In this document: in pieces, positions 31,478-44,623 of the stretch
Layout: each line of letters opens with the position of its first letter
Position numbering within the stretch: position 1 is the first letter of the stretch
Assembly (NCBI GenBank): GCA_033296875.1
Contig: MU860079.1
Coordinates: 38,140-102,139, forward strand
DNA length: 64,000 nucleotides
Direction: 5' to 3'
From: Achaetomium macrosporum
Lineage: Eukaryota > Ascomycota > Sordariomycetes > Sordariales > Chaetomiaceae
The notes under the pieces: model-generated
What the model was told of the DNA's origin: nothing
Databases searched by the model: none
The model's input: only the letters and a program-made list of their open reading frames with translations
Made by a program: the position numbers and the translations under genes

Positions 31478-34400
31478 ATGTCCATCGAAGCGATTGGCGC
31501 CCCGGCGCCCGTGGCTATGGATGTTGACATGTCCCCCGACAGCCTCAAGCCGATCGGCCTGCATTCGCCCCCCGACAGCAATAACGCCATCGGCGTTGAC
31601 GGCAGCGACTCGGAGCTTAGTGACCTTGATGATGAGATCGCCGGCAAGCTCGATGTCAGCCTTGGGGTTGAACCTCAGGTTGAAGCTAAAGTTGAACCCG
31701 AACCCGAACCGCAGCCCTCCGTCGACGACATTGGCGAAATCCTGCCGGACCACTGGTCGGGCAATGTGCCCGTATTCAAGCCGACCATGAAGCAATTCGA
31801 GGATTTCATACGTTTCGTATGTTATACTCGCTCCAAGGCCATTTCAATCTTATCTCTCCGCTAATAGATGCTATCCCAGATGGAAACGGTCAACGAGTAC
31901 GGCATGAAGTCCGGCATCATCAAGATTATTCCCCCACAGGAGTGGAAAGACTCGCTGCGGCCATTGGACGACATGGTGAAGTACATCCGAGTTCGTGAGC
32001 CGATCAAGCAGGAGATCATGGGATCCAATGGAACCTACCGACAAGTCAACGTTCTCCACCAGCGCACTTACAACCTCCCGCAATGGAGGCAGCTGTGCGA
32101 ACAAAGCGAACACCAGCCTCCCGCGAGGCGAGGCGAGCGTCGTGCAAACGCAGACAAAAAGCCACCTACGAGGTCTCGCGCGGCCGCACATTCGAATCCT
32201 CGACCTGCGCCATCCGCCACTTCGACTAGAAAGCGCCGAGGCGGAAGAGCGACCCGGCGATCGACCAGGGCTGCAAAGGAGGAGACCGAAGAACCTGAGG
32301 ACCGCCCGATGACGCCTGTTTCACCGGTTCCAGAAAAAGAGGAAATCGTAGACTCCCTGGAGACTGACCCCGGCGTCAAGGCGGAGGAGTGCGAAGAGGA
32401 AGATGATGCCCCAGTGGTCCGGCGAATGGGATTTGCGAGACAATCCAAACCGAAGACTCAGTCCACGTCGGCTCGTCGGAAATACATCCGTCGGGAAGGC
32501 TCAACCATGATAGACGAAGCAGCTTTCAAGGATTGGGATTATCGGATGGATATCTCGGAGTTCACGCCGGAGCGCTGCGAGGAGCTGGAGAAGATCTACT
32601 GGAAGACGCTTACCTATGCACCGCCGTTGTATGGTGCGGATCTTCCAGGCACCCTGTTCGACGAGTCCACCAAGCTCTGGAATTTGAACAAACTGCCAAA
32701 TCTTCTTGACGTTCTTGGCACTAAAGTACCCGGCGTCAATACCGCTTACCTCTACCTCGGCATGTGGAAGGCAACATTCGCGTGGCACTTGGAGGACGTC
32801 GATCTCTACAGCATCAATTATCTCCACTTTGGGGCTCCAAAACAATGGTACAGTATTTCCCAAGCCGATGCCCGTCGGTTCGAGATTGCCATGAAGAACA
32901 TCTGGCCGCAAGAAGCAAAAGCCTGCGATCAGTTTCTCAGGCACAAGTCCTTCCTCATCTCCCCGTCCCATCTCAAACAACACTACAATATCACGGTCAA
33001 CAAAGTCGTCTCATATCCCGGCGAGTTTGTTGTCACCTATCCGTACGGCTATCACTCCGGATACAACCTGGGTTACAACTGCGCTGAGGCAGTCAACTTC
33101 GCCCTCGACAGTTGGCTGCCAATGGGCAAGATCGCCAAGAAGTGCCAATGCGCGCAGGCTCAGGACAGCGTTTGGGTGGACGTCTACGAGATTGAACGTA
33201 AACTCCGCGGTGAGGAGACTGAGTACGAAGAGACGGAAGATGAGGACGAAGAGGAAGAGGAAGATGAAGAAGAGGAAACAGGTCTTCCCAGTCCACCTTC
33301 GAGCCATACTGTCAGAGTCAAGACTCCCGGCCGGAAACGCAAGCGGGCGGCGAACGAGAAGGAGCCAAGGGCAAAGAGGAAGAAAATCCGCCTACGCCTC
33401 AAGTCACACATCGAACCCCCATGTTGCCTCTGCCCGAACGACATTCCAGGGGCCGAGATCATGCCCACGGACGATGGCCGCAAGGCCCACCGCATGTGTG
33501 CTCTTTACCTTCCGGAGACGTATATCGAGACGGTGGACGGCAAGGAAATTATCGCAAACGTGGCAGGCATCGACAAGGCCCGTCTGGAGCTCAAGTGCCT
33601 GTACTGCCGCTCCAAGAAGGGCGCATGCTTTCAGTGCTCCCAGAAGAAGTGCCCAAGAGCATACCACGCAACATGTGCTGCGGCTGCGGGCGTGTTTGTG
33701 GAGGAAGCGGAAGTCCCTGTATTTGGAGAGGATGGGACGGAATACAAAGAACAGGCCTTCGAGTTCAGCTGTCGGTTCCATCGCACCAAAAGAGACAGGA
33801 AAGCGGAGGGAGATGTTCTGGAGAACAATCCTCAGGTCCGCGACGCCGCGAGGGCTCTCAAGAAGAATGACATCTGCCAGCTGCAATATTACCGCGGGGA
33901 CATATTTGCTGGTGTGGTGGTGGAGAACCGTGTTGATGAGGAGACACTGCTTCTCGACATCATCCCGAACGGGTATGGATACCGAGACGGCTTCTGTGAG
34001 CGTGGACTAACAACGTCAGCAGTGATCGGCTTGAAGTCGAGTGGAAGTGGCTGCTTCTGCCGGATCCTTCGGACTTCCGGCTCCCTAAGGCGTCGGCAAA
34101 CGCCATCCCGATGCCGACATGCAGGAAGGCACAGAAAGAGATCAATGCGAAGCGGGCTGTGGACGAAGCTCCCAGAAAGGACGACGAGTTCGCTCCCGGC
34201 TATGTCTGGGCTGAGTTCCATACGGCTGATGCTGTCAAGAACCGGGAGCAGGCTAAGGTCGACTTGTCCAAGGAAAACCAGGTCTGGCATTATCTTGGGA
34301 AGACGTCGACCGAGGCCAAGGCTCAATACACCGAGGAACCATCAAGGCCGTGGCATAACCCCAAGGCCAACTTTCTCGACACCATACCAAAGCCAGTGGC

Positions 34401-36164
34401 CGCGTTGCAAATGCCTGCCGCCCCTCGGTCGAGGCCATTTGTGTCCGGGTCGTATCCGGGGCATCAGGCCGTCTCTAGGGTGCTGCCGGGAACCACGCCA
34501 GTTAAACAGGAGAAGCCATATACCTACAAGCCGAAGAAGCCGGTTGCTCCAAGTACCAGCTCGCATCCTGCGTTGTTTACATCACACATGTTCGCACTCA
34601 ACACACCTTCACCGTCCGCAGGCTTCCAGCAGCTCCACCCACAACAACAGGCGTTCCAGCCTGCATTCCATCTCATGTTCTCGCAACAACCCCAGCATTA
34701 CGTGCAGCAACCGCAGCCGCAAGCGCCATCTTTCATTCAACAACAGCAGTCACCTGGCTTGCACACCCAGAACAAGGGTCCATCGACGCTGTATTCATCA
34801 AACCGTTTCGCGCCCGTCGGAGGTAGTAATGGATTCCCGAAGCTTCCTGGCTTGACCTGGCCCCCTGCTCACATGAAATCAGGGCAATATGTTCAGCCTC
34901 AGTCAAGAGCCTGGCCTTCATCGACGGGCGCGACTCCTAACATGCTACATTCAGCGCCGATGACATCGTCAGCGTTGAAATCACCAAATGTTGGCGACCG
35001 GCAGTCTGGAGTAGCAGGGGCGCAGCCGCAAATCAGTGCATACCAGAAATACAGCTTCTTCCAGGTCCATCACAACAGGTAAGCTGCTTTTAAGCGGTCC
35101 GAGGTACCAGGGAATACAGCTAACACTGCTGCAGGGACTCGTCCAGATACCGGACCCCTTACGGACAATGGGGTGGCTTCACCAATGGATATGAAGGCAA
35201 CCTCCGAGAGTTCCTGATTAAGGCCCAAAAGGCTCTCTCAGGAGGCTCCAGCAAGAGTCAGATCAAGCAGGTGCCTCCCTCACTCTTGAAGCCTCTGCAG
35301 CCACGCCTCGGTGCTTCACCCGGACCGAGCACTTCTTATCCCCATCATGCCGCTCCGTATGCACAAATATTGCCTCGGCCGTCATCCAGCGCTCCCCAAA
35401 CCCCGTCACCCCACGCCCCGACGGGAACACCCAGCCCATATCAGGCACCGACGTATCAGAACCAGGGATATTCAGTACCAACAATGCCTGGTGGTCAGTC
35501 TTATGAGATTAGGCAGCCCGGCGCAGGGCCCTTGCACCCAGCAATCCGGCCGCAATACGGGGCACCACAGACGCAGCCCACGAGCCAGGCCCACCACCAT
35601 ATCCGGCCACCGGTCACTCAACCGCTAGGTTCAGCCCCGCAACCATCGCAAACCTCCGTACAAGCGAAACCAGCGTTTGCGAAGCAAAGCCACAGCCCGA
35701 TCCCATTGCCGCCGTATGTGAAGCAGTTGCCGGCCTCGTCACCAAGCGCGCCGAAGCCCTCTCCGTTAGGCGAGCTCTCAGAGCAAGCGGCGTCACACCT
35801 CATGCCTCAAGCAGCCTCTACATCTACTGCGGGCCTGATTCGGCCGCAAGCGAATGGCGAACCAACAGAAGCTCCCACGTCAAGCACACAGGTTCACATG
35901 AGCCCACCACAGAATGGGCAATGGACACCGCCGAGTGGCAATGAGCTTCGGTCGACAACAGCTACGCCATGGGCACCTCCAGCAGCTGGGCCGATGCCGG
36001 GTCCGACTGGCCAGTCATCACCGGGCTGCCAAACATGGGCTCAACCACCCCAGGCACAGCCGACCGGAGATGCCCAGGATAACACGGCGCTGGTGGAGAG
36101 GATGATGATGAATCTTCGTAGGGCGAGCATGCACTTCGGGGGGTCCGAGACGGATCAGGGATGA
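31478..36164 (+). CDS. JmjN/JmjC/ePHD histone lysine demethylase, KDM4 (Rph1/KdmA) type
   Basis: Four exons: 31478-31816, 31880-33972, 34023-35078, 35135-36164, giving 1505 aa. JmjN lies at about residues 96-140 (VPVFKPTMKQFEDFIRF METVNEYG, across intron 1). A basic AT-hook-like stretch and acidic segment follow. The JmjC domain is at about 380-540, with Fe(II) ligands His416 and Glu418 (WHLEDVDL) and His505 (GYHSGYN). An extended PHD module at about 625-720 starts CCLCPNDIPGAE and ends CPRAYHATCAAAAG. A Tudor-like segment (ICQLQYYRGDIFAGVVVEN) follows, then a 600-residue Gln/Pro/Ser-rich tail. KDM4/Rph1 enzymes demethylate H3K9me3 and H3K36me3 in the nucleus using 2-oxoglutarate. The intron 1 acceptor at 31879 is preferred over 31867, which would add four residues. 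Confidence 0.92.
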
Positions 36165-37021
36165 GACATGAAGCAATGGGCTAATTACGTTCGTACAGCG
36201 AACATGCAATTCTTAGGCTATCTTGGAATGAGAAGGGGGACGGTGTCCTTTTTGGCGGGGCAATATATCGTTTTACCTTTGCTTCTTTTTGAGAGGGTGG
36301 GTAACTCAGGGGTGTTAAGATAGATACTGTGGTGGCGAGCCTTTCCGACACCCTGCTACAATGTGTGTATCAATGCCGATATATCAGGCTCACACGCGTC
36401 ACTTCATTGGAGTCGGATGTGGGATTACTTTGTGGTTGTTAGTATGTGTAGTTATCTTGCATAGGGGAGCGAAACTCTATCCAGGTCCTTTGGCTCTTCG
36501 TGTGCCGGGTTGGCATAGCGAGATACTGTATTTCATGTCTCTCGCTCAGCATGTCCTGGAAACGAAATCATGTGGAAACCAGGAACCATCAGTTACCGTT
36601 CGTTGTCTGTACGTGCACAAGATCATCCCTGAAGATGGAGGGCCGGGACCGGTGTCGGTTGGCTTTGACCTTCGGGTCGGAAGCTGTGACGTCAGCGCCG
36701 ACACACCCGCTGAAGACTGGTTTTCATCGTCCCGTCTTTCCTGATTTCTGCCTTGGTATAAATCTGTTAAGGTTCACTGTCGTCATATTTCCTTTAATTG
36801 GCATTTTGGATCGTATTTCCTTCTACTATAACCCGTCGTATCCGATTTGCGTCTTCCACCGCCCGACTGTTTGATGTTACCCTCGCCAAGTCGTTATCAC
36901 TGTTAGCCATTTCGCTGTCGACGCACGCTAGACACTATCACTTACTCTCACTCTCTCAAACATCAGAACAAGAAGAAAAGAGAGTTAAAGACAACACAAG
37001 AAAGGAAGATACGAAGTCAAA
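36165..37021. other. intergenic: demethylase 3' UTR and promoter of SnoaL-like gene
   Basis: A pyrimidine-rich stretch and CACTTACTCTCACTCTCTC precede the next start codon at about 36940-36960, as in strong fungal promoters. No other gene is supported. Confidence 0.55.
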
Positions 37022-37558
37022 ATGCCCACCGTCCTCGGCCTCACCAACGACAAGTCCAAGAACGGACCGCACATCTCCTCCTCCACCACGATGGGCTCCA
37101 ACGCCCGCCTCGACACCATCTCCAAGCGCAACCACGCGTCGGCCCGCGAGATGGAGACCCTGCTCTGGCGCGCCCTCTGCGACGACCCGGACTCGCTGCG
37201 CGAGTACCTCGCCCACGACTGCATCATGATCGCGCCCGTGCTGTTCCCCGACGGCCGGAACTCGGCCGCGCTGAGCAAGGACACGTCGCCCAGCGTCGTG
37301 GACGTGCTGCAGGCCGCCAGCAAGAGCGGCAAGTTCACCGGGTTCCGCTTCCATGGCGATCCGTTGGTGGTGGAGGTCGACTTGATGGCTGTGGCGCTGG
37401 TGTATAAGGTCAGTCTTTTCCGCCAGAGCAGGAAGGGAGGCGTGCGCGAGATCGTGGCTAGTGCCAGCTCCACGTGGAGGCAGACTGCTGGCGCGGACTG
37501 GTTGCTTGTTGCGTTCCATGTGCAGTATGCGGATGAGGAGGACGAGGAGGAGGAGTAA
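37022..37558 (+). CDS. Small SnoaL/NTF2-like (DUF4440-type) protein
   Basis: Intronless, 178 aa, starting at an ATG in good context (CAAAATGCCC). After a 40-residue polar N-terminus comes an alpha+beta domain: a helix with METLLWRALCDDPDSLREYLAHDCIMIAP, then strand-like FTGFRFHGDPLVVEVDLMAVALVYKVSLF and IVASASSTWRQTAGADWLLVAFHVQYA. This is the layout of NTF2/SnoaL-fold proteins of the DUF4440 kind, which bind small molecules in a cone-shaped pocket. It ends in an acidic tail (DEEDEEEE). Codon use is strongly biased to C/G-ending codons, which with the CT-rich leader suggests high expression. No catalytic residues can be assigned; the biological role is unknown. Confidence 0.8.
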   Translation: MPTVLGLTNDKSKNGPHISSSTTMGSNARLDTISKRNHASAREMETLLWRALCDDPDSLREYLAHDCIMIAPVLFPDGRNSAALSKDTSPSVVDVLQAASKSGKFTGFRFHGDPLVVEVDLMAVALVYKVSLFRQSRKGGVREIVASASSTWRQTAGADWLLVAFHVQYADEEDEEEE

Positions 37559-40500
37559 ATGAGTGGGGATCTGGGCATCGGGGGGTTGCTGGCAGCTGCT
37601 TACGTACCAGGTATGGATGGATGAGGTGCGTTGTGCATGTATGTACTTACCTGTACGGGTGGGGGATTGCTTGGTTGGCCTTTTGGCTAGGGATTGGGTT
37701 CGGATAGGGCTTGTGCCGGTTCCTGTTTTGTAAGGAGTTCTCTTGGGAGTATAGGCTGTGATGGTTATCGTTTCTCTGTGTTTGTATGGGTATTAATATG
37801 GAGACGGGGTTCTGTTATGGCCGATCTTGGTCCTTGAACATACTTTGTTGCAGAGCCAACGTGATGAAACCAGGCAGCTACTGAGCTGTCATGAGCAAGA
37901 GAGACGTCTCAAGGCCCAAGACGCTAAAGAGATAACGGTAACACTCATTGCTTATTTTCTATCAGACAATGGCGGTCCTCGTTAGTCCGCTCGCAATTGC
38001 CGCAGCTTCCCTCCAGAGGCCCATGTGGCCGAGTAGGGGTATGTGGCCTTGGGAAACACTGACCTCTCGCGAGAGTCACCAGTTCAATGTGATCAAGCGG
38101 CAGCAAAGGAGAACCGACATAACAAGGAATAGTCGTGCTGTGTAAGATCCCAATAATCTATGCCATGGCTGGGGCTATCTGGGGTCGGTGACCTTCCCGT
38201 AGGAGGTCCCCCTTCCCTTCCTGCATTCCCTTGTCTCCATGTGCTAGCCCCAACGTCCCATCAAATGTCGAAACTCGGGAGGGTAGTCAGGTTCGTCGCG
38301 CTCCAAGTGCCGCCGGATTCTTCCCAATAATAAGAACTCTGGTATGGCCTCTTCAGACGCAAGTTCTACGTATCTATGTCTTGCGCAACAACAGGACAAC
38401 GAAATACATCCTTCCCAGAAGCCCTGGAGTCGGGATTTTCCGTAGCATGAGCAGCCTAGATAGGGATCTGAGATGGGTCCACCTCGCAACCAGGATGCAT
38501 CTACTCTGACTTTGTCCTAGGAGAGGGTCAGTGCAGCGTTATGTCCTGGCTCACCTTGACTGATGGGCGATTGTGGATTCCCTGAGACAGACTGCCTGTT
38601 CTGAAAATACGTACCATGTGCCGGTATCCTGTTTTGCTCAAATACGCAGACGCCTATGAATGTGAAGGCAGTGAAGCAATCTGCTCATATAGAGTTTGGT
38701 TCCGCTCGGTTAGGTTTGTATGCCCGGACATATGAGTCACTCTTGGAGATCCCTGGAGGCTAGCGGACAGACTTGATTGCCCTGTCGCCCCCCTCCACCC
38801 TTCGGCTCTCAGCGTGAAACTTCTGTTTTCGAGACATGGGTCGGACTCGGACCCGAGGTTGAGACCCTCACAGTGGAAGCTAGCATCATCATGGCCTGTG
38901 CCTTGCCATCGAAGCCTGTTCTTCGTTGGAAAGTCGAAGATTCCCGAGACCTGGTGTTATCACAAAGGCCTTCATATACTTTGAAAGTCCCTGCCATTGC
39001 TGTGACGGGCTGGGCCCGAGATGGGCCTCGGCAACCCTCGGCCATGGTTCTCTCATGTATTGCGTCATTACGACATCATCAGTGTTCTGGACCTTAAGAG
39101 CTGGCCGCTCTCCTCTTGTATCTAGTTTGCTCTTCTCTTCTCTCCCCATTCGGAGCAATCAAGTATCCTCCATCCTCGCCTTGTGCAATACAACACGTGA
39201 TCCACTACAATTGCCGAGTTTAGTTTAACGAGGGTTATAGTCGATGATGCCGCTTTTTTCTTTCCAAACTTCAAGGATTCCTCCCTCATCACTGGAAAAT
39301 GCCGTACGTCTTAAAGAGTACAGGGAAAGATATCTTTTCCATATCGGTTACCTCTTCAGTCGAACAACCGGAACATATCAACGTCTTGTCACTCGTGAAT
39401 GTGGAGTTGTAAGGAGGTGCTTTCGTGGCCGCCGACTGCAGACTCGATCGAGGAAGGCCGGTTGAATTTATAAGGCAAGGTACCGAACTCGACAACAACG
39501 CCCCTTGCTTGACAATCAAAGACTTTCATGGGTAGATGAGCGCCGGGGTTGAAGACCCAGCAATGCTATCATTTCATGAATGGCCCCGTCCAATGGTCCC
39601 CAAACAAGCTGATTTTTTCATTGGCTCGCAATGATAAATAATTATTGGAGATGCCACCAACTTTTACAGACGACCGCAAATAATAGTATTTCGTACCATA
39701 CGCTTGCTGCTAAAGCCGATCGATGCACGCACGCGGACCTACCCGCTCGGGAGCTTCGGCACCTTATCTCTGGGCGGGAACTGCGCTTCTTTTTACCCCT
39801 CGTTGAGACACGAAGTTCATCACCCCTGCCCGCCACCTTATCCCTATCGGCAATTGGTAACTGTCACATAAGCACCATCAGGCTGTGCTGGGACGGACTC
39901 TGCAGCAAAGGTTTCACAGACTGCGACCGTTACATACGAGTATCCAAATGGCAATGCGCCACTGGATCGCCGATCTACACGTGTACCTTCCGAGAGTGGC
40001 AGCTGGGGGGTATGGTAGGGTCCGTTCGTCCCGTCCTCCTGGTTGGCGAAGATCCGCAGGGCTGTGACGGCGATTGACAGGTTGCTTGCTTGGGGCCAAG
40101 TTACGATCGGTCTGTCCTCCCAAAATCTGCGCCACCGCCCGGCCAAGCAAACATGAACTGACGGGCGATGTGGTGATGATCGGGGAGCTCTTTGTACCAT
40201 TCTGATTTTCCTGACCGACAAGCGCTGCGAGATATCGAACGGCCGTATAACCCCTCAAGACGGGATGAAACGATTCTTCGTGCGCCCGTTCTATGTATTT
40301 GTGGCCGGGGTTTATCCGGCCGTCGTATGTCGTATGTCCCGTCGGGTGTTTTCCGGGCAAGCGGCAGGTCCTAATGTTGCATCCAGTGACCAGGGTGAAG
40401 GGGGCCAATGCTGCAGGACCAGGGAGTACGAAGTTTTGGGGCCGAGGTTCCTCTCGACATTGTCTTCACTTGTTTGGGCTTCACAGCGTCTTCGCTTGTG

Positions 40501-42763
40501 GCTTCCGTTCTTGCCGCTTCCATGCCCTCACTGACGGCAGTGGCTCGATCTTCGTTCCATGGATGTTCTCCCCGCAATATCTGGCGCCAGCAGCGTTAGG
40601 CACACCCGCGAATAGTCCCAGTGCTAGCGTAGGTCCGACAGTGATTCCCGCAGCGCCTTCCTTGTTTGAGGACGAATCTCGTCACGGGATTGGAGACAGC
40701 ATTCAACCACGGCACTAGCTCAGCTACTCCCTCTGCATAACCAACGGGAAGGGCTGCCGCGTTGATCCTGCCGCGGGGAGTTATGGTGTGGCGGAAACGG
40801 AAAGCCGCGGCAGCGGAATTACCGGTCCCTCGAGCGTCCCGAGGCCGAGGGCACGGGGTTAGGCAGAAAAGGGGATCGGTGTGAACATGGCAGAGATCAG
40901 TGTTTCATCTACCACATAGCTGCACGTACTAGGCAAGGATGATGCGTCGTGCCGGAGGTGTCGTGTGTTCATGCGCCAGATCTGCTGATGTCGACGATGG
41001 GGCGGAACGATGCGTGCGGCTGAGCCCTTCCAGCTCGCCTCGATGCATCCATTGTCCTTACCCATATACTGGAGGTACCTGGTATGGATCTCGGATATCA
41101 ACTGAATCGTCTCAACCTCGGCGCCAATGAATCCATGGCATGTGCACGAGATGTTCGCAAAATGCCGCTCTTTTGAGACCATCCCATGCTTATTGCCCGG
41201 CGCGTATGGGCCGACCAAGGTGCCGGAGCCCCAGGTCTAAAGGCTACCACGGCCAGCGTAATTGCAGCGGCTTCCCCGATTCTAACCGGAAGATGGAATT
41301 GGTTCTTGGATCAGTTGTGATGGTGTCGTGGAAGTCGGGACTTCCTGGCTGGGTTCGGGCAACTGTTCCTCGATGCTATCACGTGTTCCCCGCAATGCTG
41401 TCACTCTCCACATCTGGGCACTTTGGATCTGGCTCTTCCCCGCAAATTGAGCAGCGATCTTACGTAAATCAATGCGGAGGTGACTTGCAAAGCGCAATTG
41501 CCAGATTTACACAGAAAATGCCTCTATTCCCAAGTTCTCCTGTCAGGTTAGGTACCCAAGGTGACTGAGTTCGTATCTTACGTTGGTCAGTCGATATCAC
41601 GTCCTTCACGTAAGTTACGATAGATGAGCGATATCTCTAAAGAGCGCGGGATGTCTTCCTTAATACGCCTATCTGAACCCTCCTGTTCTTGGCAACGCCG
41701 TCCTTATCATGACTCCACCGGTGTGCGACGGTCTGGCCGAATCTTCAGCGAAACTGACGTTGTTACGCTAACGTTACACTCTGATACGGTACCTACCGTA
41801 CCTTAGGTAATTATTTGGATTTAGCGCTGGGATGTTAGAAACACGCCCGTGAGGCTGTTTGTGCTGCGCTGGCGTTTCTGCGGTTGTCCTATCATGGCGG
41901 GTCCTTGCCTTGGTAGGATTCATTACCCCAGAATCTGTTCAGCCAATTGCTGCCCCGATGAGCAAGGATGGTTATCTATGGAGCCGGCTTGGCGCTGTTA
42001 CTGTCGGGCAGCTTAGTGAAGTGAAATCCGTGACAAACGAATTCCCGGGCTTCGACCTGAAGGCGTCCGTTGTCATTGGCCCTCCCCTACCGGAGCCTTC
42101 CCAAGTTGAGCCACCGAGAAGGACCCTGCCACAACGACGATCCTCCCTGTTCGATGCAGAAGTGTGCGTTCAGGTTTAACGTTCTTTGGGATGGCCCGAC
42201 GCGGCCACCCGTGACCCCCTTCAGATGTCGACGCAACCACTCCGTCATTTGGCGTTCCTTGGTCGCAAAATCCGCCACCTCGGACTCAAAACATTGGTGT
42301 TGCCCCTCCGGACACTCCTGCCTTGGCCTTCAGGCTATTGAATTGGTCCTGCCTTTTTCAACTCGAGACCGGACTGCCATCTGCTTAAAAGCCACTGCCC
42401 CTAACATTAGCGCACTTCCTAGCGCATTTCTTCCTTCGGTGCAGCTTCTAGCCTTTTTCTGTGCGTCCGGCTTGACTGGCAGGGTTGCGCCTTCTCCCCC
42501 CTCCTCAGCTCATTTATCGACTGATCCACAAGACACCGTCCCAACTCCCAAGGAAGGGGCTGCATAAGCCAACACGGCTCCCTGCCTAGTAGGTACGTAG
42601 CAGACAAGAGCCGCAACGTTGTTTTGGAGAGCCGCAACGTCCGGTCCGGTCTATAAATCCCGTTCCTCCCTCCTCACTGGACCTTCTCTCTCCCACTCTC
42701 TCTTCCTTGTGTCACTCGTCCTGCCACCGCCTTCCCCCCTCGGTCGCACACGCAACTCCCACC
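37559..42763. other. gene-poor 5.2-kb region
   Basis: No frame in this stretch shows a recognised domain, a consistent exon chain or clear codon bias. The longest candidates (40408-39914 on the minus strand and 40293-40718 on the plus strand, about 140-165 codons) overlap each other on opposite strands, a sign of chance frames. The last 200 nt are the promoter of the amino-acid permease. Confidence 0.55.
42607..42658 (+). promoter_or_regulatory. permease promoter: 13-bp direct repeat and TATA-like box
   Basis: AGAGCCGCAACGT occurs at 42607-42619 and again at 42628-42640, start to start 21 bp, so both copies face the same side of the helix. A TATA-like TCTATAAATC follows at about 42650, with a CT-rich leader up to the ATG at 42764. 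The arrangement suggests a regulator-binding element for the permease; the factor is unknown. Confidence 0.5.
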
Positions 42764-44623
42764 ATGTCATTAGAAGAGAAAGGCGCCGCTGGCGTCTCGA
42801 CGCCCGAAAAGGATGCGTCGCCAGCATACAACTTCGACGAGGGTTCCACCGTCCAAGCACGCGACCAGGAGGACTTCTTCACGCGCAATGGCCTTAATCT
42901 CCGCTCCTTCCAGAAGAGGGATATTGGCGGGGGCGTGGTCGATTCGCTCGACCGCACCCTGCGGTCGCGCCACATGCACATGATATCAATTGGAGGCTCA
43001 ATCGGCGCCGGTTTCTTCGTCGGTTCCGGCAAGGCGCTCAGCACGGGCGGCCCGGGATCCCTGCTGATTGATTTCCTAATCATCGGCGTTATGATGTTCA
43101 ACACCGTGTACGCCCTGGGTGAACTCGGCGTCATGTTCCCCGTCTCTGGCGGTTTCTACACATACTCGACTCGTTTTATCGACCCCTCCTGGGGCTTCGC
43201 CATGGGCTGGAACTACGTCATGCAATGGGCCGTCGTGTTACCGCTGGAACTCACCGTCTGCTCCCTCACGATAGGATACTGGAACTCCGAGATCAACGTT
43301 GGTAAGTGGCATCTCTGAAGAAGAGGGAGATTAACTGTCCGGTTCAGTTGCTAACCTTGGTCCCCTCTGCAGCTGTCTGGATCACGGTATTCCTGGTCGC
43401 CATCATAATCATCAACGTCTTCGGCACCCTTGGCTACGCTGAGGAGGAGTTCTGGTCGTCGGTTCTCAAGCTGGGCGCGATCGTTGTCTTCATGATCCTT
43501 GCCCTTGTCCTGGTCTGCGGCGGTGGTCCCAGCGGCGGTCGCTACGACGAGTACTGGGGTGCCCGCCTCTGGTACGAGCCCGGTGCCTTCGCCAACGGTT
43601 TCCGTGGCTTCTGTAGCGTCTTCGTCACGGCTGCATTCGCCTTCTCCGGGACGGAGCTTGTCGGTCTGGCTGCTGCCGAGGCTCGCAACCCGATCAAGTC
43701 GCTCCCCGGTGCCATCAAGCAGGTCTTCTGGCGGATTACGCTGTTTTATGTCCTGGGACTGTTCTTCGTCGGCCTGCTCATCTCCTACGATGACCAGAAC
43801 CTGCTGGGAGCCAACCCCTATGTGAACGTCAACGCCTCGCCGTTCGTTCTGGTGGGCAAGTATGCCAATCTGCCGGGCTACGACCACTTCATGAACGTGA
43901 TCATCTTGGTCTCAGTGCTCTCGATCGGCGTCTCGGCGGTTTACGGCGGCTCACGAACCCTCACCGCCCTCGCGCAGCAGGGCTACGCCCCTAAGATCTT
44001 CACCTATATTGATCGCTCCGGCCGCCCTCTGATGTCGGTCATCTTCCTTTGCGCCTTCGGCCCGCTGGCATACGTCAACCTCGACTCCGACGGTCCCACC
44101 GTTTTCGACTGGCTCCAAGCCCTGTCCGGTCTGGCCGCCCTGTTCACCTGGGGCTCGATCTGCCTGGCGCACATTCGCTTCCGCAGGGCATGGCTTCGCC
44201 AGGGCCACACCCTGGATGAGATTCCGTTCAAGGCCGCCGGCGGTGTGTACGGCTCGTACCTTGGTCTGGGCCTTAACATCCTCGTTCTTATCGCTCAGGT
44301 AGGAACGCCCCTTCTCCCTCCGCCCTCTCCCCTCTTTCCCCCACAACAGTACTGACCTTTCCCAGCTCTACGTTGCCATCTGCCCCGTCAAAGGCGGCTA
44401 CAACGATGCCGAGGGCTTCTTCAAGGCCTACCTCGCCCTCCCTGTTGTTATTGTCTTCTGGATCGGCGGCTTCCTGTGGAAACGCACCGGCTGGCTCCGC
44501 ACCGACCAGATCGACGTCGACACAGGTCGTCGCGAGCATGACTGGGATGCCATCAACGAATACCGCGCCGAGTTGGCGGCGATGCCCGCGTGGAAGAGGA
44601 TTTTGCACACTCTATTTATTTAA
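42764..44623 (+). CDS. Amino-acid permease (APC superfamily, YAT family)
   Basis: Three exons: 42764-43301, 43373-44298, 44366-44623, giving 573 aa. A hydrophilic N-terminus of about 70 residues is followed by about 12 membrane segments. The first begins with the signature MHMISIGGSIGAGFFVGSGK. Other YAT hallmarks are FPVSGGFYTYSTRFIDPSWG, WNYVMQWAVVLPLEL, GTELVGLAAAEARNP and YGGSRTLTALAQQGYAPK. The cytosolic C-terminus is normal in length (WDAINEYRAELAAMPAWKRI). The family imports amino acids with protons at the plasma membrane; specificity (general, basic, proline) is not determined here. All introns are GT-AG and keep frame. Codon bias is strong, suggesting high expression. Confidence 0.93.

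Noticed and set aside
33027..34010. 327-codon frame inside the demethylase gene
   Set aside because: It overlaps the JmjC/ePHD exon in a second frame, with Arg/Ser/Lys-rich composition and no conserved motif.
40293..40718. 141-codon plus-strand frame in the gene-poor region
   Set aside because: It overlaps equally long minus-strand frames, with no signal peptide, domain or codon bias to favour it.
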